A stretch of 64,000 nt of DNA from positions 1 through 64,000 of the forward strand of contig WRLY01000002.1 in NCBI GenBank assembly GCA_009776305.1, in the 5' to 3' direction. The translations under genes were made by a program, and so were the position numbers. Source of the DNA: Oscillospiraceae bacterium. GTDB taxonomy: Bacteria; Bacillota; Clostridia; Oscillospirales; Ruminococcaceae. The notes beneath the pieces were generated by a model. The model saw only the letters and a program-made list of their open reading frames with translations, did not search any database and was not told the origin of the DNA. Below are positions 37,225 through 44,761 of this stretch, piece by piece. Each line of letters starts with the position of its first letter. The first letter of the stretch is position 1.

Positions 37225-37526
37225 GCCGGAAAAATATGAAAACCTCTTGCCGTCGGCGGAGGATATTGCGAAACGCATTGCCGATATTCCCGATGATGAT
37301 GAACAAAGTGGTGAACCATGAAAGCCGTAATCTACGCCCGCTACTCTTCCGAACAGCAGACCGAGAATAGCATCGAGGGACAACTTCGCGAGTGCAAAGA
37401 ATACGCCGAGCGGCACAACATGAAAGTCGTGACTGCGTACATTGACTGCGCATTGTCGGCGAAGTCGGACGACCGCCCAGAGTTTCAGCGCATGATTTGC
37501 GACAGCGCGAAAAATAATTTCGATGT
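37225..37526 (+). repeat. 302-bp direct repeat, copy 2
   Basis: A gap-free copy of 33454-33755. The left junction falls inside the phage remnant and the right junction abruptly joins GAAGTTTTGTCAAGG. It is a partial relic of a second element related to the DUF1016/recombinase unit. Confidence 0.92.
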
Positions 37527-37551
37527 GAAGTTTTGTCAAGGGTTCAAATAG
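37318..37551 (+). pseudogene. Truncated serine recombinase N-terminus
   Basis: Encodes the first 70 residues of a serine recombinase (AVIYARYSSEQQTENSIEGQ and onward to AKNNFDV), then an unrelated KFCQGFK and stop. In the copy a substitution gives DCALSAKS and MICDSAK where the intact gene has Arg. It lacks the rest of the catalytic domain, so it is dead. Confidence 0.9.
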
Positions 37552-37580
37552 ACTTTTTTGAATCTTTTTTATTTTTTCTG

Positions 37581-37609
37581 TTGCATTATTCACGATTGTG
37601 TAGTATAAT
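37581..37609 (+). promoter_or_regulatory. Promoter of the HTH/restriction operon
   Basis: TTGCAT (37581-37586), 17-nt spacer, TATAAT (37604-37609), 32 nt before the HTH gene, whose ATG follows AAGGAGGCG. Confidence 0.8.
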
Positions 37610-37641
37610 AAAATTGAGTTATTTTGTAAGGAGGCGTTTAT

Positions 37642-37836
37642 ATGGAATATATAACGGCAAAAGAGGCATCGGAAATTTGGGCTATTTCTAAACGCCGGGT
37701 ACAAGCTCTTCTCGAAACCGGCAGAATACCAGGTGCTAATAAACTCGGTAGTCAATGGGCAATCCCGAAAGGCACACCCAAGCCAATGGATGGGCGAACA
37801 AAGATTGCAAAACAAATAGCAGAAACCAAAGAATAA
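37642..37836 (+). CDS. Small helix-turn-helix (excisionase-like) protein
   Basis: Sixty-four residues with a MerR/excisionase-type HTH: ITAKEASEIWAISKRRVQAL, then LETGRIPGANKLGSQWAIPK, which is the wing with a conserved Trp. The C-terminus is a short Lys-rich tail. It leads the restriction operon, 40 nt ahead, and probably controls its expression. An excisionase role is the alternative. Confidence 0.8.
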   Translation: MEYITAKEASEIWAISKRRVQALLETGRIPGANKLGSQWAIPKGTPKPMDGRTKIAKQIAETKE

Positions 37837-37876
37837 CTTATAAGGTTAGTAGCACGCAACCAAAAGGAGAATCGTA

Positions 37877-39691
37877 ATGAATGTTAATGTCAACCGCACC
37901 GAAGACGAAGTTAGAGATAGTGCGAAGTTAATACTTGGGTTTGAATCGACTAAAACGGTAAATTCCGGTTGTGGTCAGATTACTACCTTTAATCAGTTGG
38001 GCTTCCCCGGCGTAGCAGACAAGCCCGATGGTTGGTATTTACCAAAAGACAAGAACGAAGTTGCTATTATCCTTGAAACGAAAGCTGAAAACATAGATAT
38101 TGATACCAAGAAATGTGTTGAGGAAATCCGCAAAAATTGCACAATAGCTATGACCCAATATGGCAGAGTTGTGGGCATCCTTTACAACGGCATTGAAACA
38201 CGAGCGTTTAAGAATAATTCTCCGATTGACGTTCCTAATGAATTGCAAGGCAAAGCCTTCTACATCAAAAAATTCACCGAGGAATCCATAGATAAAGAAT
38301 TGATATTCAGACTTACAGCCCGAATTAACAACTGCTTACATAGCGAATTTGGTATTAAGAACTTATATCACCGAATGATATTTACCGCCTGTGCTTTGGT
38401 AGCGGAACGATATAACAAAAACGCGTTGATGATGGGAATGGATTATGCCACATTTCACCAGTCAATATTATCGACTCTTAGCAAATCGTTGGCTGATTCC
38501 AGAAAACAAAATCAGAAGTTAGACACATTGCTTGAGGTTTATGCTGAAATAAGAATGAACTCAACCGAAAATCAAGTAGCTATTGACAATTTTATCGGTT
38601 GGGTAAAAGACATCTCTGCATCAATCAACAGTAATCATTGGCGTGGCGAAGATGTTATGGGTATTTTCTTCAATGAGTTTAATCGGTATAAGAAAAAGTC
38701 TGAGAGCGGTCAGGTTTTTACACCTGACCATATCACATCATTTATGTATCGCATACTCGGATGCACTATGGACGATTATATTTTGGATGCGACTTGCGGA
38801 AGCGGAGCGTTTTTAGTAAAAGCAATGAGCAATATGATGGTCGAAGCGGGCGGTGTTGACACCAATAAAGCAAAAAGTATAAAGTCAAACCACTTATTTG
38901 GTATAGAGTTTGACCGTGAAATTTTCGCTCTCGCCTGTGCCAATATGCTGATACATAAGGATGGCAAAACAAATCTTGAGCAAATGGATACTCGCACAGA
39001 TAAGGCTTGTGAGTGGATGCAATCAAAACCCATTACAAAAGTTATGATGAATCCACCTTATGAAAACAAGTATGGTTGCATTAAGATTGTGGAGAATGTC
39101 TTGAATAGCGTGAGCAAAGGAACATTATGTGCATTTATTCTGCCGGACAAGAAACTTGAAAAGGTATCACAAAAGGCAGTAAAACGGATACTCAATAACC
39201 ATAGATTGATAAAAATAATTAAAATGCCAGAAGCGTTATTCTTCGGGCAAGGAGTAACGACCTCTATTTTTGTCTTTGAGGTAGGCACACCGCAAAAAGG
39301 CAAAGAAATCTTCGGCTGTTATCTTGAAGATGACGGATTAGAAACTGTTAAGAATCAAGGGAGGCACGATATAAAAGGCAAATGGGCTGATATTGAAGAT
39401 TACTGGGCAGATTCGGTTTATAAACAGGCGGATGCAGAGTTCAACACAGGGCAATGGATTAACCCGAAAGAACACTTATCTTATCAAACACCCGAAAAGC
39501 CCTTTGAAATTTTTGAGGAGGATTTTCGCAGAACCGCGATGAATTATTTGATGTTTCAAGACGGCATAAACACGAAAGAGTTTGGCGATAAGTTGTTAAA
39601 CGCCGCATTGTATTCGGGTGATATAACTGCGACAAAGACCGTAGTTACGATTAAGCTGGCGAAAGATGGTGAAGCGGATGACGCAGATTGA
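37877..39691 (+). CDS. BcgI-like restriction-modification subunit (nuclease + N6-adenine methyltransferase)
   Basis: 604 residues. The N-terminus has a PD-(D/E)xK-like site: KPDGWYL (about 49-55) and AIILETKAE (about 63-71). A helical linker follows, then a gamma-class N6-adenine methyltransferase with VFTPDHIT (about 280), motif I DATCGSGAF (about 303) and motif IV MMNPPYENK (about 391). Size and layout match the A subunit of type IIB enzymes such as BcgI (about 640 residues), which pairs with a separate specificity subunit. The next gene overlaps it by 14 nt and is such a subunit. There is no hsdR helicase. Confidence 0.82.
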   Translation: MNVNVNRTEDEVRDSAKLILGFESTKTVNSGCGQITTFNQLGFPGVADKPDGWYLPKDKNEVAIILETKAENIDIDTKKCVEEIRKNCTIAMTQYGRVVGILYNGIETRAFKNNSPIDVPNELQGKAFYIKKFTEESIDKELIFRLTARINNCLHSEFGIKNLYHRMIFTACALVAERYNKNALMMGMDYATFHQSILSTLSKSLADSRKQNQKLDTLLEVYAEIRMNSTENQVAIDNFIGWVKDISASINSNHWRGEDVMGIFFNEFNRYKKKSESGQVFTPDHITSFMYRILGCTMDDYILDATCGSGAFLVKAMSNMMVEAGGVDTNKAKSIKSNHLFGIEFDREIFALACANMLIHKDGKTNLEQMDTRTDKACEWMQSKPITKVMMNPPYENKYGCIKIVENVLNSVSKGTLCAFILPDKKLEKVSQKAVKRILNNHRLIKIIKMPEALFFGQGVTTSIFVFEVGTPQKGKEIFGCYLEDDGLETVKNQGRHDIKGKWADIEDYWADSVYKQADAEFNTGQWINPKEHLSYQTPEKPFEIFEEDFRRTAMNYLMFQDGINTKEFGDKLLNAALYSGDITATKTVVTIKLAKDGEADDAD

Positions 39692-40733
39692 TATTGATAA
39701 ATGGGGCGAGTTTAAGGTAGGAAAATTATTTGATGTGCGCAGACCTGAAAGCAGAAGTAAATCAACTTATACTGAGGGAACCATTCCTTTTGTTGCATCG
39801 GGCAATTATAATAACGGAGTCATCGCACATTTAACACCAAATGAAAATGAGTTGTTAGATAGAGGTAATTGCATTTCATTAAGTCCTGTTGATGGAAGTG
39901 CCTTTTATCAGCCGACAATTTTTATGGGGAGAGGGGGTGCGGGTTCGTCTGTATTGTTATTATACAATGATAATCTTAATGAACTGAACGGACTCTTTAT
40001 TTGCACGGTTCTTAGAAAAACTTTCGGCAAATATTTTTATAGTGATATGGCTAATAAAGGTTCTATTGATGAAGAAGTAATAAGACTACCTGCAAACAAT
40101 AATAATCCCGATTGGGAATATATGGAGTTATACTTTGAAGCAGTTAAAAAAGAAGCAAAGGCAAGGCTCGTAGCGTTAAAGGATGCTGATAAAAACAAAC
40201 GGGCTGTTGGCGTTAATGGATGGAAAAAGTTTCATCTGTATGACGATGGCTTGTTTGATATTGATATGGGTTCAAAGCTGGATAAAGTTAAGATGACCGA
40301 AGTTAGCCCGGTTGTTAATTTTGTTGGTAGGGCAAACGCAAACAATGGAATCACGGCAAATGTGGACTTAATAGAAGGACTTAAACCTTATGAGGCGGGT
40401 TGTATGACTGTATCGTTAGGTGGCGAGTATTTAGGCTCGTGTTTTATACAACCCAAGCCGTTTTATACAAGCCAAAATGTAATTGTGCTGATTCCTAAAT
40501 GGGATATGCCATTTGCCGTGAAAGAATTTATAGCAACTATGATTTTCAAGGAAAGCCAAACTTATTATAAGGCTTTCGTTGAAGAACTAAACCGCCATAT
40601 TAAAACAGGCTTTTCTTTTTGGCTTCCTGTAACATCTGCCGGCAAGCCAAATTGGGGATATATTGAAGAATTTATGAACGATAAAATAGCTGTTGCTATA
40701 AAGTATTTAACACAAATAAGCGAATGTGTATAG
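39678..40733 (+). CDS. Specificity subunit (S/BcgIB-like)
   Basis: Target-recognition subunit of 351 residues with two tandem recognition domains: the first opens KWGEFKVGKLFDVRRP (about 7-22) and the second GWKKFHLYDDGLFDIDMGSK (about 178). Each has a TRD-like strand with IPFVASGNYNNGV or VNFVGRANANNGI and ends in a helix. The size matches BcgIB (about 340). I chose ATG at 39678; a further in-frame ATG at 39666 gives four more residues. It gives sequence specificity to the upstream nuclease/methyltransferase. Confidence 0.82.
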   Translation: MTQIDIDKWGEFKVGKLFDVRRPESRSKSTYTEGTIPFVASGNYNNGVIAHLTPNENELLDRGNCISLSPVDGSAFYQPTIFMGRGGAGSSVLLLYNDNLNELNGLFICTVLRKTFGKYFYSDMANKGSIDEEVIRLPANNNNPDWEYMELYFEAVKKEAKARLVALKDADKNKRAVGVNGWKKFHLYDDGLFDIDMGSKLDKVKMTEVSPVVNFVGRANANNGITANVDLIEGLKPYEAGCMTVSLGGEYLGSCFIQPKPFYTSQNVIVLIPKWDMPFAVKEFIATMIFKESQTYYKAFVEELNRHIKTGFSFWLPVTSAGKPNWGYIEEFMNDKIAVAIKYLTQISECV

Positions 40734-40774
40734 TCAATAAATTTGTTGTAACCGGAGAAAGGAGCGTCCGTAAA

Positions 40775-41518
40775 ATGAGTCAAGTAACAATTTTCAACAA
40801 CAGCATACCGGACATAGGGCTATTCACGCGCCCTGTAACACAAGGCGATGAATATGCTCTTGTTCAGATGTTTATTGACTATTACTGCCATAGGTTTATA
40901 CGCGACAACAAGAAAACGCAACTTGCAGTTTTTGTTGAGCCGCGCATTGATTCCGGCTTCCCCGATGTTGTGTTCGCCTCCTATCTTCCGTCAATTACAA
41001 ATAATTGGTCGGATAAGCGTGAAGCATTAGACGTATTTGACTTAAAATTGCTGTCATACCTTTGCTCTGCCAAAAATGTATTCGGAGCGAAACTAATATC
41101 TACGCTCGGTTTTCCCGAAAAGCAGACTATAACATCCCTTGAAAAATTGATGGATGCTAAACTGGTTTCCTATCGTAATCATAGTTGGCGAGTTCGTGAG
41201 TTGCGCGATGTATTCAGTTTAACTAAGTTAATTGCTGTTGAAGCAAAGCTGAACGACATAAGCCGGGTTGTGGAGCAGACGCATATTAACACGCGGTTTG
41301 CATCGCATTCATACGCTCTAACTAACTCGGCACACCCACAAGGCGAAACCGTTAAAACATTCAAAAGATTTGGTTTAGGTTTATACGGAAAAGATACACA
41401 ATTTCGCAGGATTGTCGAAGCCAAAGAACATACCTTACCGTCCAGTTATTTGTCATTTCAGTTTAATGAATGGATAGGCAAATCAATAGCTCACCAAGGA
41501 GGAACACAATATGCGTGA
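40775..41518 (+). CDS. Predicted PD-(D/E)xK protein with internal winged helix
   Basis: 247 residues, no family recognised with confidence. Possible nuclease core: an acidic VEPRIDSGFPDVVFASY (about 51-67) and LIAVEAKLNDISRVVEQ (about 150-166) give PD and ExK elements separated by about 90 residues. The stretch between (about 84-145) resembles a winged helix (DLKLLSYLCSAKN, then SLEKLMDAKLVSYRNHSWRV). The start follows AGAAAGGAGCG. It is third in the restriction operon and overlaps the kinase-like gene by 8 nt, so it may be an accessory nuclease or regulator. Confidence 0.6.
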   Translation: MSQVTIFNNSIPDIGLFTRPVTQGDEYALVQMFIDYYCHRFIRDNKKTQLAVFVEPRIDSGFPDVVFASYLPSITNNWSDKREALDVFDLKLLSYLCSAKNVFGAKLISTLGFPEKQTITSLEKLMDAKLVSYRNHSWRVRELRDVFSLTKLIAVEAKLNDISRVVEQTHINTRFASHSYALTNSAHPQGETVKTFKRFGLGLYGKDTQFRRIVEAKEHTLPSSYLSFQFNEWIGKSIAHQGGTQYA

Positions 41519-41840
41519 TTTCACAGAGTTAGAGGCAATTCTTTCTAATATGACACAGATTGCACGCGGCGGTCAAAAAGTTGTTTATAGCGCGACACAC
41601 CCGATTTACGGAAATGTTGTCGCTAAACTGTTTTTCAAAACTGATGCCCGTTCTCAGCGTGAAATAGACATCAGTGCAGATTTTGAATTTGATTGTGTTC
41701 CGAAAATCTACGAAACCGGACATGTTACTTATGTTGGCTCAGATACGCTATATGTCATAGAGCAACGAATTGAAGGCGAAGAATTGCGAAAACGCCTTGA
41801 ACGTGATGAAAGGTTCAGTTTAAAAGAAGCCGCAAGCTAA
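41511..41840 (+). pseudogene. Protein-kinase-like fragment
   Basis: The first 109 codons of a Ser/Thr kinase-like protein. A glycine loop ARGGQKVVYSA (about 17-27), the lysine strand NVVAKLFFKTD (about 36-46), a helix, and the hinge-like strand DTLYVIEQRIEGEELRKRL (about 80-98) are present. It stops at TAA after LKEAAS; the same frame then reads EPLHSISALPESMGLTTLMV before another stop. The catalytic HRD and DFG segments are missing, so the gene is broken. The start follows AGGAGGAACACAAT and overlaps the upstream gene. Confidence 0.65.
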
Positions 41841-41920
41841 GAGCCACTGCACAGTATTTCTGCTCTCCCTGAAAGTATGGGGCTTACAACGCTGATGGTT
41901 AGTATTTAAAATAGTATACT

Positions 41921-41970
41921 CAAAATCCAAAAGCCTTTAAAATTGCGGTTTTAAAGGCTTTTGGATTTTG
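41921..41970. terminator. Bidirectional terminator, 22-bp stem
   Basis: A perfect 22-bp stem with a 6-nt loop (TTGCGG). The arms start with an A-run and end with a T-run, so it can terminate both the restriction operon and the facing TSUP genes. Confidence 0.88.
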
Positions 41971-42017
41971 ATAACTAAATATAAAAATAGCCGTTATGCC
42001 AATAATTTTCATTAAGT

Positions 42018-42398
42018 TTAATCGTTTTCTACATTTTTCTTATGAAACATCTCCCTAAAACCCACAAAAACCAACAACCCCGCAAACAATTTTCTAAGCG
42101 TTTTCTCATCTGTAAATCCCAACAGAATAGCCCCTGCCGCCACCCCAAACGCTCCCGAAACGCAAACAGGCAGGATAATTCGCCATTCAATAAGCTTGTT
42201 TTTTGTGTGAATCAGAATTGAAATAAGTGCAATCGGCAGAAAGAAAAGCAGGTTAATTCCCCCCGCCTTTATTTGTTCAGCACCGGCAAAAACCGTAAGA
42301 TAAATAATCAGTACAAAACCGCCGCCAAGCCCCATAGAAGCCGCTACTCCGGTTAAAAACCCCGCCGCAATTATTGCCGCTGAAAAAAAGTCTGTCAT
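42018..42398 (-). CDS. Half-size TSUP/TauE-SafE transporter, second subunit
   Basis: Membrane protein of 126 residues with four predicted helices. The family start is MTDFFSAAIIAAGF and GVAASMGLGGGFV carries the Gly-rich TSUP motif (about 17-29). I chose ATG at 42398, which overlaps the upstream partner's stop as ATGA; a longer frame upstream lacks the motif order. TSUP proteins export sulfur compounds such as sulfite or sulfoacetate. Full-length members have about 250 residues and two such halves, so this gene and its partner probably form a heterodimer. Confidence 0.85.
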   Translation of the reverse strand: MTDFFSAAIIAAGFLTGVAASMGLGGGFVLIIYLTVFAGAEQIKAGGINLLFFLPIALISILIHTKNKLIEWRIILPVCVSGAFGVAAGAILLGFTDEKTLRKLFAGLLVFVGFREMFHKKNVEND

Positions 42399-42745
42399 AA
42401 AAACAAAATCCTCACAGCCGAAATGAATACCACCGCCCCGAATATTCTGCGAAGCAGGGAATTGGGGACTTTTTTCAGCAATAACGCCCCTGTAACCGCT
42501 CCGAGAATTCCCCACGGAATATAGGAAATCGCGGCTTTATAATCAAGATTGCCTTTCAGCGCATAAACGGCAACAGACAAAAGGCTGAGGAAAAATATTA
42601 CCGCCACCGACGTAGCGTGGCTTTTGCGCGGTTCTAATCCCAAATATCGCAGCATCGGCACGGCGACCACCCCGCCACCCGAGCCGAAAAGCCCGTTCAG
42701 AAAGCCGCATAAAGTACCGAGTATATATTTAAAATGCTTTTTCAT
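42395..42745 (-). CDS. Half-size TSUP/TauE-SafE transporter, first subunit
   Basis: Membrane protein of 116 residues with four helices. GFLNGLFGSGGGVVAVPML (about 14-32) is the N-terminal TSUP motif, then PRKSHATSVAVIF (about 39). The stop overlaps the next start (ATGA), indicating coupled synthesis at equal amounts. Substrate unknown. Confidence 0.87.
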   Translation of the reverse strand: MKKHFKYILGTLCGFLNGLFGSGGGVVAVPMLRYLGLEPRKSHATSVAVIFFLSLLSVAVYALKGNLDYKAAISYIPWGILGAVTGALLLKKVPNSLLRRIFGAVVFISAVRILFL

Positions 42746-42802
42746 AATTTATAGTATTTACTTTTTTTCTTAATAAATAACAAAAAAATGAAATTCCCGC
42801 AT

Positions 42803-42987
42803 AAATAAACGTCGGCTGTCTTTCGACAACCGACGTTGACCGCTAACGCCGTGGTATGGCAGATAAAACCCGTGCCTAAGCAGGGTGGGTAAGTTCTCCT
42901 GCAGGTTCACGCTCCCTTCGTCCCGAAGAAAAGCTCGCACTTTTCCCGGGGAGGTCTGCAATCCGCTGGCAGAGTAGAAATCCCTTT
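42803..42987 (-). ncRNA. Structured RNA candidate with own terminator
   Basis: On the minus strand about 180 nt fold into a closing helix (GCC...GGAT.GCAGA with TCTGC.ATACC..GGC) enclosing two hairpins: CTCCC/GGGAG with an inner GGAAAAG/CTTTTCT stem, and ACCC/GGGT. It ends in a terminator, CGTCGGTTGTC-GAAA-GACAGCCGACG then TTTATTT. A TATAAT sits at 43007-43002 (weak -35), and DUF1292 lies just upstream. No family is assigned. A plus-strand piece (CTGCAATCCGCT) resembles part of SRP RNA but the rest does not. Confidence 0.5.
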
Positions 42988-43043
42988 TTTATACTTGTTG
43001 GATTATAAAAAACCATACTTAAACGCACGAAGCAGTAAGTCCT

Positions 43044-43379
43044 TTAATTAAGCTCCGACTCGCCTGATTCTGAAAAAAGCGCGTCGAAACGTGCTAAGAA
43101 TAAATCGCCGATTTTATCCGAAAGGCGGTCGTCGTCAATAGTAGACAAGAAGTATTCGCCGTTTTCTTCCACTTCACGCAATACGATGAACTCGGTTTCC
43201 TCCTCGCCGTCCATATCTTCAAAGTCGGCATTCTCGTCATAGGGAATCAGTGCGAGGTAATTTGCGCCCTCATATTCCATAGCGTCTATAATTTCAAACG
43301 GCTCTCCGTCAAGTTCAACAATATCGGGTTCAAATTCGCCGTTGTTCGGGTTTTGATTGTCTTTTTCAAATTCTGACAT
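43044..43379 (-). CDS. DUF1292 protein (YrzB family)
   Basis: Very acidic 111-residue protein. The DUF1292 core is PDIVELDGEPFEIIDAMEYEG-like (about 18-38), followed by NYLALIPYDE and FIVLREVEENGEYFLSTIDD. The family is widespread in Firmicutes and has no firm function. It has its own consensus promoter and is followed by the structured RNA candidate. Confidence 0.88.
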   Translation of the reverse strand: MSEFEKDNQNPNNGEFEPDIVELDGEPFEIIDAMEYEGANYLALIPYDENADFEDMDGEEETEFIVLREVEENGEYFLSTIDDDRLSDKIGDLFLARFDALFSESGESELN

Positions 43380-43409
43380 GTTTGTCCCTTTCTTTTTTGT
43401 GCTAAATTT

Positions 43410-43438
43410 ATTATACAGTAAAAATTCCGATTTGTCAA
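43410..43438 (-). promoter_or_regulatory. Promoter of the DUF1292 gene
   Basis: On the minus strand TTGACA (43438-43433), 17-nt spacer, TATAAT (43415-43410), 31 nt before the ATG. Confidence 0.9.
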
Positions 43439-43535
43439 TAATAAATCCTGCATTTTCAAGAAAAAAATTGAAGTTTTTTATTGAATTTATGCAAAATTAA
43501 TAAACAATTGTTGAAAAGATTGTACACAATGACTA

Positions 43536-43564
43536 TTGACTTTGTTGTTTAATTATGGTAATAT
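43536..43564 (+). promoter_or_regulatory. Promoter of the long noncoding RNA
   Basis: TTGACT (43536-43541) and TAATAT (43559-43564), exactly 17 nt apart. A start about 7 nt downstream is expected near 43571. No ribosome site plus ORF follows. Confidence 0.75.
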
Positions 43565-44192
43565 TAAATCACGGAAGAAGTTACGGAAAACTTTTAACAA
43601 GGGAAAGCCACCGGACGGGCAAACCTAATTGGAAGCAAAAGCGGAAACGGCGGAGTAAGCGGCAAGAGTAACGATGGTGAAATTACCGAAACAAACGGCG
43701 AAGAAGCGAAAAGCGGAAAATAGGGATTTCAAAAAGACGACGGAGCAATGGCTTTAAACCGAGAAAAGCGCGGAGCGATTTGAGAGGCTTTGAAAGGCAT
43801 TACTTTAAATCAACCTGTAAAAGTGAGTAAGTTATCGGAAGCCGAGGCGGGGTTTTCAAAAAGCGGCTGAACAACTATGCAGATGATGAAGCAAGGTAGG
43901 TCGTGAGAAAACCAAAATGTATAATTCTGCCGTAAATTAAAGAATTGTATAAATAAGACCGAGAAAGGAAGCGAGTCCAATGGATGCAGAATTTAAATGT
44001 GCCAGCGCAGTTTGTGGCTCGTATGCCGATTAAGCGCCACTTGAAATCGCGGTTAAGCAGAGAAGACTCAAGCGGTCGGAAAGTTTAACGGGTTTAAGTT
44101 TCGGACTTATCCGAATATAAAGCTTAATAAGGAATTAGTAGTCGTGAATGCGTCGGCAAACAGCTATTTGTGGAGAATCTGCAGCGAAATAA

Positions 44193-44410
44193 TCGTGAAA
44201 ACAATTAAGTAGTGAAAGCGAATTCGTGAAAATGAAAAGAACGCGTAAACGGTAAAATCGTGGGAACGAGGAAATCGTGAGAGCGGGAAAGTAATGGAAA
44301 CGAGGAAAATCGTGGGAGCGAAAAAACGTTGAAACGAGAAAAATTGCTAAGGCGGGAAGTTCGTGGGAAAGCGGAAAAAACGCGGTAGTGAATATTTCGC
44401 GAAAATGCGG
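44193..44410 (+). repeat. Array of 13 mini-hairpins at 17-nt spacing
   Basis: Each unit is a 3-4 bp stem with a tetraloop or hexaloop, for example TCGT-GGGA-ACGA, TCGT-GAGA-GCGG, TTGC-TAAG-GCGG and CGC-GGTA-GTG. Loop starts are 44197, 44214, 44228, 44245, 44262, 44279, 44296, 44314, 44330, 44348, 44365, 44384 and 44401; the spacing is 14-19 nt with a mean of 17. Most loops are GNRA (GAAA, GTAA, GGGA, GAGA, GGAA). Stem sequences vary while pairing is mostly kept, one unit (44292-44303) is degenerate, and linkers are A/G-rich. Confidence 0.75.
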
Positions 44411-44599
44411 AAAATCCGAAAAAGTAGCTTGAAAATTTATATACCGGTAAAAAATGTGTTAAAAAGTGTTTGATGCCGACTAACGGTAAAGAAAGCTTTT
44501 TGATAACGACCGGAATTAATCGCGAAAGCGTTTAAATAAAAAAATGTAAAGTTTCAAGTGAATCTCTTTATTAAGAAGGAGAAAAATTAAAATATAATG

Positions 44600-44633
44600 C
44601 CCGCGCAGTTTTACTGCGCGGGTTTTGGTTTTG
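44600..44633 (+). terminator. Terminator of the long RNA
   Basis: CCCGCGCAGT and ACTGCGCGGG form a perfect 10-bp GC-rich stem with a 3-nt loop, followed by TTTTGGTTTT. Confidence 0.9.
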
Positions 44634-44761
44634 TCTGCTCAAAAAATACTGTTTTTTCATTGTATATAATTTAATTTTCTGCAAAGCTATAGTAATTTTC
44701 TTCAAAATATGTTATACTTTACTTTATATGGTTTTGCACCAAATCGGAAAGGCGCGAAGAA

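Larger units (their letters stand above)
43571..44633 (+). ncRNA. Long (about 1.06 kb) purine-rich noncoding RNA candidate
   Basis: The stretch between the DUF1292 and dnaD genes has no ORF of even 60 codons in any frame. It has a good promoter (TTGACT-17-TAATAT) and a strong intrinsic terminator (44600-44633), so it should be a discrete transcript. It is very purine-rich on the plus strand. The 5' half contains repeated GCGGAAA and GCGAAAAGCGG motifs and short pairs (GTGGC with GCCAC, 44029-44056; TCGGA-CTTA-TCCGA at about 44101-44114). The 3' third is an array of 13 mini-hairpins. I recognise no Rfam-type large RNA (no OLE, GOLLD, ROOL, RNase P or tmRNA hallmarks). Confidence 0.65.

Noticed and set aside
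37877-41840. Type I (HsdRMS) restriction system
   Set aside because: No HsdR helicase is present, and the methyltransferase chain carries its own PD-(D/E)xK site, which fits a BcgI-like type IIB layout better.
42770-42961. Minus-strand 63-codon ORF over the structured RNA
   Set aside because: No ribosome site, no recognisable product, and it overlaps a well-paired RNA fold and its terminator.
42838-42980. Plus-strand resemblance to the 5' domain of large SRP RNA (CTGCAATCCGCT, GGGGAGGT)
   Set aside because: The match is limited to short blocks, the conserved GGAAG/AGCAG apical part of SRP RNA is missing, and the convincing terminator belongs to the minus strand.
43571-44633. CRISPR array or minisatellite for the 17-nt repeats
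   Set aside because: There are no conserved repeats with unique spacers or cas genes; the units differ in sequence but keep pairing, which argues for RNA structure.
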